From Rhynochetos jubatus (taxonomy: Eukaryota; Chordata; Aves; Eurypygiformes; Rhynochetidae), in assembly GCA_027574665.1 (NCBI GenBank), contig CM050653.1, positions 10,686,664 to 10,750,663 on the forward strand: a stretch of 64,000 nucleotides of DNA, given 5' to 3'. Below the pieces are notes generated by a model that saw only the letters and a list, made by a program, of their open reading frames with translations, ran no database searches and was not told where the DNA came from. Of the stretch, positions 23,501 through 35,600 are shown one piece after another (position 1 is the stretch's first letter; each line of letters starts with the position of its first letter). Both the position numbers and the translations under genes were made by a program.

Positions 23501-25519
23501 TTTTCTGCGCTGCTTATTTTAATATCACAAAACAAACAGAAAAATATATCTACATAAACAAGATATATTTTTTAACGCTGTTGGCAGGTCCTCAGCAATT
23601 CACTGACATTACTGATACCTCTTACACAGAGAGACAAGGGCTGTGCAGATCCCTATTACCTTACTGAAAGGCAGTATAGCGTTCGCTGCGTATTTTAAAG
23701 CTATTGTAGCAGCTTCAGGGCGTTGAGGGATGTCTTCTCACAGCAGGTGGGATATTCCTCAAACCTTGATAACCACGATGAGAATAAAACAATCTATGCA
23801 AAACCGACAACATTACATTTCTTCAACAGTATTACTGCTTCTCTCTCCTGTCTTCATCTCTGCACAGATTCTGATTTTCTGTTCAAATATTGATACCCTT
23901 CATGCACTGGAACAGGAATAGCAAAGCCTCATTGCATCTCTTCTGATTAAGATTTTTTTTATTATAACCACCTTTTCTGAATATCTGGTTACAAAATTTC
24001 AAATCTCAGGCCATCCAGAATCGTGATGAATTGTAGCTGTCATTGTTACATGCTACAATCAGCACATTCAGGACTGTGTCATTATTTACCACTTTTTCCT
24101 GTGGTGGGTAAGAGAATATGCTTACACATTGACTGTATCAGAGAACCTAATGATATACCACGAAAAGTAGAAAATTAATTTCTTTACCTTTGTTCCAACC
24201 CAAAGAATAACCAACCATCCCATAGTCACCATATCCAGAGGGCTATGACCCCTTGAGATTTTGTCTTTGATGTATTTACTTATGCCTAGAAAATGGAAGG
24301 AATATCCTGCAACAAATTCTACGCTCATGGAATTCCCTGCCTTTCACACAAAGTTCAGGTTGGATTTAAGGCAAATATATAGAAGCATCTGAGGTTGTAA
24401 GTACTTCTGTTGTGTCACCCAGCCTCTTTCTGCACAAACTCCAATGCATTGCTACGCTACTGTTAAACACATGCCTAAATATAAATTCGTTGCAAGTCTC
24501 CCAGATACCACTGGGAATATTTCCATGTTTAAATATAACTATTTGCTTCAGCAATTGTCTCTACTGCAGCCTCAGTGTTCTATGGCTGTCTTTGCAAAAT
24601 TTTAGAAAAACCTGAAAAAATTAAACCCAGTTTCAAAATGCTGCAAGTATCTTATCATACCCTGCAGGAAATTTTAAAACCTTGCTGTAACAGGGAGCCC
24701 ATAGCACGAACATCATCTACCAGCACAGAAACACACCTTTTTTGGCACTGAAGTTTCTTACACAGACGTGATTCTGAAGCACTGATGGTGCTTACGTTCA
24801 AATGTCTTACGTGATCGCGATACAGTGTGATGTGGCTACAGGCTCTCTTACAGTTAGAATGGGATTGATGAATCCCTTTCACAAAGGTGTAATTGTTGGC
24901 TTTCTTTCAGCGAAAAATAACTTGAGATATACTACCAAAGCCCTGGTAAACCTGCAGTTTGACCTAGACAATGTATTTGGATAATCTAGAGCAGGGTTAT
25001 CAACTTTTCCACCTACTCAGCTCCTTCTATTTTCACCATTAATGAGAACAGAGAAATTTCAAATAAGAGAAAGTGTTCTTTCTAACAAAAAGAAAAGCAA
25101 TGTTTCTTTTCATACTAAATGGCCGGAGTTTTAGGAAAAAGTGTTTTCAAATCTTACTCAGCTCATGAAACCTTGCATATGAAGTGTAGTTGCTACAGGT
25201 TTCCCCAGAACTAATAGAGAGGGAGAAGCTGAAGGTGACTTAACTAAAGTGCTGTGATATGAATAAAGTCACAAGGTCTTGAAGAATGGATTACGAAAAC
25301 AAAAATTTGTGGATTCAAGCTTAGCTAAGGTGTTACTATCGGTTTTCACCCACCTTGACTTTTCAGCTGATGAACACTAAGAGAAGATGTGACACCTATT
25401 TCAACTTACTTGAGTACAATAATAAAGTAAGAGAAGGTTCAAACAGAAGAAAACTCAATACCTCTCCCTCACATAAGTAAATTTATAAATTTATTACTAA
25501 TTTGAATCTATTGGTTGAT
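17593..25519. other. PTPRN2 intron 17593-25519, mostly featureless
   Basis: This is AT-rich intron with simple tracts: an A run near 18113-18127, a T run near 19924-19939 and the 24-base A run at 23458. Moderately GC-rich patches without recognised content lie near 21030-21140 and 22380-22520. All open frames are short and unsupported. No transposon was recognised. Confidence 0.5.
23458..23481. repeat. Poly-A tract, 24 bases
   Basis: This is an uninterrupted A run, the longest in the window, followed by AGAAAAAATA. No retroposon body is recognised upstream of it. Confidence 0.9.
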
Positions 25520-25700
25520 CACTGGCACAGGTTGCCCAGAGAAGCTGTGGATGCCCCATCCCTGGAAGTGTCCAAGGCCAGGCTGGATGAGGCTTGGAGC
25601 AACCTGATCTAGTGGAAGGTGTCCCTGCCCATGGCAGGGGGGTTGGAACTAGAGGATCTTTCAGGTCCCTTCCAACCCAAACCATTTTATGATTCTATGG
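25520..25700 (+). mobile_element. CR1 LINE, 3' end only
   Basis: About 180 bases of CR1 begin abruptly at CACTGGCACAGGTTGCCCAG and end in ATTTTATGATTCTATGG. The body contains GGCTGGATGAGGCTTGGAGC and GTGTCCCTGCCCATGGCAGG. It shares these variants with the copies at 3329, 28493 and 48080, so these probably belong to one subfamily. It is 5'-truncated as usual. Confidence 0.95.
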
Positions 25701-28219
25701 TCATTCAGGGAACCTACTTGAGGTTATTACTATTTGAATAACTTATGGAGCATTATTTCAACGTGCGATAACATCATAAAAATCCTATTTCCAAATATAT
25801 TCCCTTCACTACACTTCCATGAAGATATATAACCTGTAGAATAAAAATGAGAACATCAGTAATCTTAGTTCTTAAGACTTTTGCTTTTTGCTCTGAGCTA
25901 GGGAGAGAGTGTTAAGATCTCAGTCACGGAGAGGTGACAACATTCGTTAAAAGCATGGATGGCAGAGACTGAAAGAGGCAGAATGTATTTCATCTATTCA
26001 TCTCAGAAGCAAATGCAGCCTGATATAAATGAGAGTCCTCTTCAGCCATGACCAAACAATGCAACGTAGAATCACTGCAAGTGATTTCACAACTGAAGTT
26101 TTAAGTCCCATCAAGAAGACAGGACTTTAAGTCCCACCAACTCCTAAAGTGTCCATCACCTGAAGTGGCTTCTTACAAACATTAGTTCAAGAAAAACAAT
26201 TAGTCTTCTGGCAGGTTTGTAAAGAGCATCATATCTCAAAAATCCATTTAATTTTCTCTTTGAATAATGCATAATTGTTACTCTACTACTGTGCCATATC
26301 AGTAGTAACATCATTTTTGAACATTCCCATCAGGATCCCTGAGGGCTAGATTTTCAAAGCTGAGCATATACACTTAAAGAGCAAAGGAATAAAAATATCA
26401 GGCACAGGCATGGAGATCCACAATTTTGTGTGTGCATAAAATCAGTCGTACAGGCTGTGACACAGGCAAACAAATACTGATGCGAGTGCAGATACAAGAA
26501 GCATTTCTACAGTATGACGTACAACCTAGGGAAGATGGCTACGCCAAAATCAGGACAGAGGTTACTGCTACAGTTTTGACTTCTGGCCCCTGTGGAATCC
26601 GTTCCAAAACTGTGATTTTAAATTCCTGTCATGTTGTTTCAGTTCCTTCATGGTTTTGGTATCTGGAGTGGAAAAAAGGGGGAAGGAAATGGCTAAATCG
26701 AAATAAAAATGCTAAACATACTAGAATAAAAATTTTGCAAAGCATTAGAAAAAAACCCATAGTTTATATTGTGAATAAAATCTTATATTCAAAAACAACT
26801 GGCCTGACGGTAATTATAGAGAAATACAGTTTTCATACAGATCCATCATTAGGCATCATTCTCGTAAAGCATTTAGAAGTGCCCTCTTTTTACCTACAGG
26901 CAAAGCACTTATGCTAAGCTGCTTCCATATATTTAAGGACTGGATTTCAACCACACACTGAGTTTGGGTTTCCTTTTTTTTTTTTTTCCTGTAAGAAGGC
27001 TTCAGAATAATTTCTACAAAACCAACATGGATCATCTTTAATTACTGCATTGCAACCATGGCTATTTAAAAACCCAGTCTCAGCAAAGTAGATGACAAAC
27101 ATTAATGAGCAGTAATGTACACATGGTATTGTAAATGAAAGGATAATGAAAGCAATTTATTTGAAAATTAAAATATGATTAAGAATGGCAGTCTGTACTA
27201 GGACCCAGATGCCAAGAGAAAGCAACCAATGTGCAAGCAGACTGTCATTAATTTGAGAACCCTATGAAATTGCTTTCCTTTCTTTGACAGTTTTTAATAT
27301 AAAGTATCTTAACTAATAGACAGCATGTATACACTGGAAGCCACAAGACCTATAAAGATTTTTAAAAGAAATAAAGAACACTACAGGGGAAGTCTCCAAG
27401 AGAGAAAGGGAGGGGAGTACCTTTAGAAGATATTTCAAATTTTAGGTAGGATTAATTACACTCTGAAAAACCGCCTTTCTACATTGACTCTGGAGAGACT
27501 GTCAGTTCTTAACTCACTCTCAGCAGGGTGCCTAAACAGAGGTCAGGTAAACCTAGAGCATACCTGCATCTTACACCAGCACCTAGCTAGGAACAGGACA
27601 CCTGGGGAAAGCCCAAAAAGCAGGGGCACTGGAGTTAGCTAAATCCACGCAGGAGGTCTAGAAGCAAATTAACTACAGTAGTGTTCTCCTTCACACGTGT
27701 CAATAAGCCTTTCTGCAACTATGCAAGTACATTTAGGATCTAAACTTGTGCCATTAACACAACAGCAAACCATACGCAGCACACTGATATTAAGTTGTTG
27801 TAGATACTCATATTTAAGCATAAATATTTGATAATTTCAGCATAAATAACTTCATCACAGGCAATATGTCAGAGGCACTTGGGCTCTACAACAAATTACT
27901 TGCCCATACATCTCCAAGACTTATAAAAAGGTTTCACTTTTTTTTAAAGGCCTGATTAAACACAAGAGGGAACTATGCTGAACAGAGCCAAAGGACAACT
28001 CTCTTTTGGTGGTACTAAGCCCACTTGCTCTGTTCCAGCTGCAGTACCTCAGGGTCAGGTATTAAACATTCTGATTTCAGAAATTAAACATAGTCTTTTG
28101 GATAGCTGTTCTCAGGGAGATAAAGTTCCTGTTAAGACATACCTTCTGTTACAAAAACCTACTTCATACACATATTACCTTGGACCTAACACAGTATAAC
28201 TATACAATCAAGAGGTGAT
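25701..28219. other. PTPRN2 intron 25701-28219
   Basis: This is intronic sequence with no recognised element. A 163-codon open frame on the plus strand (26426-26917) is AT-rich. It lacks family similarity that I can see and has no convincing exon borders or promoter, so I treat it as chance. A pyrimidine run occurs near 26971-26988. Confidence 0.5.
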
Positions 28220-28492
28220 TATTCCACTGTATTCAGTGTTGGTGCACACTCACCTTGAGTACAGTGTGCAGTTCTGGGGCCCACAATTTAAGAAGGATGT
28301 GAAGGTTCTGGAATGCATGCAGAGGAGGGAAACAAAACTAGTAAAAGGGATATAAGCTATGTCCTATGAGGAGCTGCTTAAGACTCTGCACTTGCCTAGT
28401 TTGGAGAAAAGGAGGCTCAGAGAAACCTCACTGCTCCCTACAGCTTCCTAAGGAGGGGGAGCGGAGAGAGAAGTACTGATCTCTGGTATCCA
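28220..28492 (+). mobile_element. Older CR1 LINE, 5' part, interrupted by a younger CR1
   Basis: This is CR1-type sequence of a different and older subfamily. It is recognisable from ATTCAGTGTTGGTGCACAC, GTGCAGTTCTGGGGCCCACA, GAATGCATGCAGAGGAGGGA and TATGAGGAGCTGCTTAAGAC. It breaks off near TCTCTGGTATCC, where the younger copy begins. Its continuation is at 29395-29604. Confidence 0.85.
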
Positions 28493-29394
28493 GGAGGTGT
28501 CCAAATGCTTCAAAGCTGTGCCAAGGACACCAAGCTGTATGGTGCAGTTGACACACTGGAGGGAAGGGATGCCATCCAGAGGGACGTGGACAGGCTGGAG
28601 AGGTGGCCCACTGCCAACCTCATGGAGTTCAACGAGGCCAAGTGCAAGGTCCTGTGCATGGGTTGGGGCAATCCCAAATACAAGTACAGGCTGGGTGGAG
28701 AATGGATCGAGAGCAGCCCTGAGGAGAAGGACTTTGGGGTACTGGTGGGTGAAAAGCTGAACATGAGCTGGCAGTGTGCGCTGGCAGCCCAGAAAGCCAA
28801 CTGGATCCTGTATCGGGAGAAGTGTGGCCAGCAGGTCGAGGAAGGGGATTTTCCCCCTCTACTCTGCTCTCATGAGACCCAACCTGGAATACTGCATCCA
28901 GCTCTAGAGCCTTAAACATAAGAAGGATATAGACTGGTTGGAGTGAGTCCAGCGGAGGCCACAAAGATGCTCAGAGGGCTGGAGCACCTCTGCTATGAAG
29001 AAAGGCTGAGAGAGTTGGGCGTGTTCAGCCTGGAGAAGAGAAGGATCTGGGGAGACCTTATAGCACCTTCCAGTACCTGAAGGGGGCTACAAGGAAGCTG
29101 GGGGAAACTTTTTACAAGGGCCTGTAGTGACAGGACAAGGGGTAATGGGTTTAAACTGAAAGCAGGGAGATTTAGATTGGATATCAGGAAAAAATTCTGC
29201 ACTGTGAGGGTGGTGAGGCACTGGCACATGTTGCCCAGAGAAGCTGTGGGTGCCCCATCCCTGGAAGTGTTCAAGGCCAGGCTGGATGAGGCTTGGAGCC
29301 ACCTGGTCTAGCGGAGGGTGTCCCTGCCCATGGCAGGGGGGTTAGAACTAGAGGATCTTTCAGGTCCCTTCCAACCCAAACTGTTCTATGATTC
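28493..29394 (+). mobile_element. Younger CR1 LINE inserted into an older CR1
   Basis: This copy of about 900 bases carries the ORF2 region downstream of the reverse transcriptase active site and the complete 3' end. Its frame (from about 28505) reads [30 protein letters not shown] and L-A-A-Q-K-A-N, all typical of CR1 ORF2. At the active-site position usually F-A-D-D this copy reads C-A-K-D, so a catalytic aspartate is missing. The frame is lost at about 28815, where bases are deleted relative to the usual sequence. It ends with CTGTTCTATGATTC at 29394. It is a dead fragment, truncated just before the catalytic motif. Confidence 0.94.
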
Positions 29395-29604
29395 AGAAGC
29401 ATTTCTTTCCCAAGAGGGTTGTCAAACACTGGAATGGGCTTCTTAGAGAAGTGGTTGATGCCCCAAAAACCTGTCAGAGTCTAAGAGGCATTTGGACAAT
29501 GCCATTAATTACATGTTTTAATTTTTGGTTAGACCTGAGGTGGTCAGGCGCCCAGACTAGTTGACTGCTGTAGGTCCCTTCCTACTGAAATATTGTATTC
29601 TAAG
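29395..29604 (+). mobile_element. Older CR1 LINE, 3' part after the nested insertion
   Basis: The older CR1 resumes with AGAAGCATTTCTTTCCCAAG, then CACTGGAATGGGCTTCTTAG and GCATTTGGACAATGCCATTA. It ends in TAGGTCCCTTCCTACTGAAA and TATTGTATTCTAAGG. Sequence normally lying between this point and the break at 28492 (several tens of bases) is missing, so the insertion was accompanied by a small deletion or was later eroded. Confidence 0.85.
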
Positions 29605-32600
29605 GTTCAGATTCAAAGCAAAAGAGAATACTGTCCTACTATGAAGAGGATTTTGTTGTACATTTACTAAAATATTTGTACAGTATTTAGAAAATGTGTA
29701 GACTATGGAAAATGAAAGTAATCAATCAATAGCTTTTTTCACCATACCTTCCTGAATAAATTTAGTTTACGTACATAAATCACTTACCCTCCTACCAAAA
29801 GACACCCGAGAAAACCATATTTCATCAATATGGTTCCCAAGAACTGCTGTTTTCCAGTGTATCTAAGGTCTGAGGACAACTTCTTACTCAACAATTGGCT
29901 GTGTAGTAAACAAATCCTCCTAGCAAGGATGTACATTGTTGAACATCACAGACATCTGCCACCTATTTTTGTCTTGAATATTACATATGATATAATTTTG
30001 TATGTATTGCAACCGTAGAAGTAAATATCTAAAATGGCAAGTGTTTTGGGGTAACAGATATACCACAGCTGAGCTGAACTGGTACCTTATCACCACTAAC
30101 AGCACAGGAAAGACAAAGAACAGTTATCTGTACAACTCCACGCCTTAACAAAAGCTATTCCCTGGTCAGAATACATTTTTTTTTTTTCTCCTACTTTAGT
30201 AGCTACTAAATTTTACAAAGATTCTTAGAATTTTCAGCCTCTAATAATTTTTTTCTGTCACTCAAGGCAATCACTCAACACATCTTAAAATCTGCTTCGA
30301 TCTCTGTTTGAACAATGCCACTTTTGGGTAGGTGACAAGGGCTAATCATCAATGAAAAAATATAAATAGAACCAATGGCTGCTTAAAAATATATTTTAAT
30401 CCTTGAGAAATCCACTGGGATATTAACAAAAGGTGGTTTTGTCTGCAAAAAGGCATTAACATAGCCATTTATAAAACTAATAGGAAAGCGAGCACTGCTC
30501 CAGTAATAATGAAAGTACACTGCAGAATAACATTATGGAAATAGGATACCAAATTGAAGAATTGACCTTGGGGCCCTGGCTTATCCTGGATGAAGATGAC
30601 TTGTGAAATGAAAATTTGGCTGTAATTTGCTCTTGCTTTCCCTAAAAGGTTGAAGGCATTTCTATTCCAAATGAATGAAACGACTGTTAATTTCTTAGCA
30701 TTAAGAAGGGTGTTCTTAAATATAGTTCTCTAAGTGTATTGAAATATATTTTCAAGTCTTCTTTTTATGCTTACAAAAAACAGAACTGGTTTTCTATTTT
30801 TTGTATCATAGTCAATTCGTAACAGTTAATTTTTAAAGCACTTCAGAGAGAAGTACCTGCTACAGCTGAATCAATTGGATGTCCTGTATTTACGCATCAA
30901 GTGTTTATTCTTGATTTAACAGGATGCATTGGTCTGAACATTTGATACTATAAGTGAACATGAAATACAGGACATGAAGACACTCTTACATAACAGCTAA
31001 AAATGTGAGCTTCATACTTCTGTTTACCATGAGACTTATTCAATTATGGCCATCAGTGAATCCATTTCAGGGAATGGGCAAGTGTCATAATATGGTGGTT
31101 AAAGTCAGAATTCAAATAAATCAAAACAGAGAAGTCACAGATGGATCATACTACACACAAAGTAAAAAATTTGTATGGAGTACTGTATCAGGCAGGTATC
31201 AGGCAGATATCAAATAGCACCAAGAACCGAAGGAAAGGAACATATGCTATAAGATCCACAAGACTTCCAGTACGTCTTTTGCACCAGCAGTCTTTATTAT
31301 TGATATTATAGTAGTGCCTAGCATCCTCAATTATTCTTCATCCAGTAGGTTTGAAATGCGAACATACAACAAAAAATCCATCCATATGCACATATAAAAT
31401 ATATGTAAACATATCTCTTATACTTCAATATTATATATACATATAAAAAACCCCAATAATTTTAAAAGTTCTCCCCCAAGAAAATTGCATTCATACATGA
31501 GTATTTATAGCATTTAGATATAGATACAAAAAATAAGAGCCTGGCAATAGCAGGCAGAACAGCAAGCAATGCTAAACCTAGCCCAGTTCCATGAACATAG
31601 TTTGTATGCTCCACGGAGGAGAATTTCAAGAAGAAATCCAAAGGACAGCTTTAACTTGGCTTATAAATGGTTACAAACAGCTTCTGTCAAACATGGGGGA
31701 TATGAGGGAGAAGGGCAAAGGTGCGTATTTGAAAATGAATACAAAGAAGATAAAGCCTGAAGTAACCGATAAAACAGAAACAGGAATTAAAACCCCTATT
31801 ATCTACAAGAAATAAACCCAATACTTTCTAAGTCTGTATTCAAGGATGAGAAAAATTCTTAGTCTACATGTCTAAACACAGAGCATCTAAATTTGCTATG
31901 TAGAATTTAGCAAATTTCAAATTTAAAAAATAATATTTTTCAAACTAGCAGCCTCTTACAAAATCTTACTGTTCAGTATATTATTGATTTTGGTTTTGTT
32001 TGTTTAGTGAAATGCAATCTAGGACAAACAGTGAAAACCTTTCAGAAATCCATGATTTCTAAGAAAATATTATTCAGTAGCAGTTTACCAAGCTTTTAAA
32101 AAACTTTTTTTCTTTGTTTCATTCTACAGTAGGTTAATATTGGATCTATTGCAGAGATAAAGTAATACAATTTATATTTCATGTGCTCATCAAGCCACAG
32201 TCCCAGTCTAGAAAAGCCTAACGGCTCCACACACACTGGTGAACTAAACCACACTACAGAACCCTCCTGGGCACTGGCATTTGGCCTGCATCTGTAACAT
32301 GTTAGAAAGGTCTTAACATGGTTTTGTCCAACTAATACTCTTCCACACTAACCGTACGGATAGTTCATAGGCTGCAACATTTCAAGATGCACTTAGAGGA
32401 AGCAGTGTATACCTGGGTGTTCGTCAACTGGACGCGGACCACTCTATGCTGCTCAGATGTAGGGCCAGACAGTGGGCCCTGGTCATTTTTGTAGCCCATA
32501 TAGCCATATATTTTTAAGCACACAGCATAAACAGCGGTATGTACTGAGTCTCATCAGATTTTTTTCCTTGAAACACCTCACATTTCCTATGCATCTCACA

Positions 32601-35600
32601 AGCATCTGAGGCTATTAGCAGAAGTGCAATTCTGTGTAGCGGACAGTGTAGCTACTGAGTTTAAAGCCAATAGGATAAGAAGAACGAAAGGAACTTCCTC
32701 TAATGTGTGCTGTACATCACACAATTCCTCTGATAAAAATACATCAAACTTCACCTTCAAGACATTTCACTTTTTCCTTCAAAGCTCCTACCTGGAAGGT
32801 GGCTACAGAGGCCAAAGTCTTGGAAGGATCCTCTAAGTTCAATTCTGAACCTACCGATGAGTCATTAGTACTTATCTGTTCTCATGCTAATATTGGCCTT
32901 TAGCTTAAATAGCCCTTTTTTTCTCCCTAATATTTTATTGATAATAGACTTACAGATATCAGCTGCACCATCAGGTATCATCTGCATATCAGGTAGCATC
33001 TCCCGGGCTTAATATGCAAGGCTAAATAAGATTATTTAGCCTCTACTTTCCTCACTGATGAGAGACTTCATTCTCTAATCTTATTACCAGCCTTTCTTCT
33101 GCACACGCTCCAGTTTCAACTAAATCTTCAACACATTTGAAAGAAAATGTCCATACGAGTATTCCAGGTGATCTCTTGTTAAAGCTATATACACAGCTAC
33201 TTGCTTATCTCTGTCTTCACGTGCCTAGACAGATGCATACCAAAGCGGTCTGTGGTCTTTCATGGTAACATCATCATAAGGATGCGCGGTCATCCCACAG
33301 CTGAAAAATACATTCAGGCCCTTCTCTTCCTCTGCCGTTTCCAACTGAGAATGGTCTAATAGTCAAGGTTTTAGTCCAAGGTTTAGTACTATTCATATGA
33401 CTATCATTCTACTCAGAGCTGCACGTTCTTTTCAGTATAATATTCCTTTTCTCTTTTTATCAAGAAAGTAGCTCGGTTTTATGTCAGCACTATCTTAACA
33501 TTTGTCTTAAAGACAAATATTTTAAAAAAATAGAAACTGACACCTTTTACAAAACCATTTCTTCAAACATTCTTTTACAAAGCTCCATGCAAGTACTTCT
33601 CTCATCAGTACTACCCATTGCCACATTCTGATAAGACACTGTATTCATTTAACAATTCCTTTCACAGTCTGTACTCTGCAGTTTAAATAAAAGTTTCTGA
33701 TACTGGCCAACCAAGTGGTTTACTGTCCAGTCTAGACAGTTCTTCAAAAATAACACAGGATAAAACAAAGCAAACCTTTCCAGGCTGCTGGTGTGAGGCA
33801 TCTTGGGTAATTTATACTGTTGTGTTATCTTTTAACTTGGATTAGACTTACAGTCTTGCATTCGCTTGCCTCACACTCTGCCTTCTTAAACACAAGCAAT
33901 ACTATTTTTTCCCCACTTGCCATGCTTAAATATTTTCTGCCAGACTCACTGTTTGGTGTGCCATGTGCCAATTCTTTCTGGAAACTGATGGAGATTATTC
34001 AGCATCAAGTTCCTAAAACGGGTTTTACTTTACTAAGAGTAATTTCTGGTGTTGCTAATGATTACTCACCTCGGTTAACATCAACTCTTATAAAAATCAA
34101 GGCAAAGTACCAACAGAGCTATAGGATTGTCTCCTTTGGAAATCTTCATTGTCATGGAAGTAGTTTGGCTGGCAAATCTGCTGCTACTTCATTACCTGGA
34201 ATATTAACTGGTGAGGGGTAATTTTATGAACTGAAGCTTTGTTTGTATCCCTCCTGTCCATTTACAAGGCCACAGTTTAAATAACTACTTCCAGATAGAT
34301 AATTTAGTAACACATGGTCTGAGCAGCCATAACTGTTAACTACGTAAAAGAAAATATATATAAGCATATGTACATATTCTCGTAATTATATTAAGTTTCT
34401 TGGCTCTCATTTAGAAGATTAATCAGGAAAACATTAAGAAATAAAAATTAGAAGAGGTCTGATGTAATAACGAGTGTCTCTTAACAGATTTCACATGCTA
34501 AAGATCAAGTATGTAGACGCCCCTAGGAACATTCTGTGCTCCTAACACAGGCATTTTTTCCCTACTCACTCAGTAACCCCTCAGTCTTCTCCAAAATACG
34601 GCAACTGAGCTGACAGCAAGACACACAGAAGCTTGCAGCTCTGCACACTCACAAGTAGGTAGCTCCTTTCCAGTATTTGCACACCTACTAGTTTTTCTTT
34701 CAAGCACACCAGTAAAGGTTATTACAGTAGTTAGCATGATTTCTGTGCCTTTCCTATATGGTGGCACTTAGAAATATTTTAATACTTTCTTTGGAAAACA
34801 GATGTATCTATTACAAACAAGGGAACACTTGTGGAGAGCTATAAATACAGGTATTTCTCACATCAGTTTATGTAATTCATTACCAGATAATGGTATTATG
34901 TCAGAGTTCTTAAAGAAAAGCTTCAGATTTGATTCATGCAAGTACAGAACATGCAAATTCCTAAACAGCATTAAAATATATAAAGTCCATCTATCATCCT
35001 TCATGGTAAAGACCAGCAGTGTGGTCAGGAAGAAATTTCTGCACTGAAATTTGCATGTGGACTGACAATTGTATTGTTTGTTGAACCTCAAAGGACTCCT
35101 TTTTTGTTCTAGCAGGAAAAGGATTGTTAATGATAAAAGCATATATTCATTCTTCGCTGGCTTGATATTTCAAAGATAACACAAATAAAGAAAAAATCCC
35201 ACAGTTTGTTAAAAATCTGAGTTATAGAATATTTCCTCTCTACTTCAATTTAAGAGCATTCTTATTACCCAACTTAAGCTGGAAGTCTAACTAAAACAAA
35301 AAAAACCCCACAACATGAAAAACAGAACTGACAAAAATAAATGACACCAAAAGCTCTGAACTCTCTTCAGTGTTCAGAAAAGTGAATTAACATATTTATT
35401 GAATTACATTGGCAATGAAGACAGCAATATATTGAAATTCATTGATTTTTTTTTCTTGACTTAAAAGCAACACAGATGCTTATTACAAAACAGCGGTTCC
35501 TCTTCTCATTTTTATCAACCCTTTTTTAACAGCCACTGACATTGACAGTTTCAAGCTTAATTGTACATTCAGCATGTACTGTTAATGACATTAGATAAAT

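Noticed and set aside
26426-26917. 163-codon plus-strand open frame
   Set aside because: AT-driven Lys/Ile-rich C-terminal half, no family similarity, no exon borders. Treated as chance.
28505-28915. 136-codon frame as a host gene
   Set aside because: It is CR1 ORF2 sequence inside a truncated element and loses the CR1 frame at about 28815.
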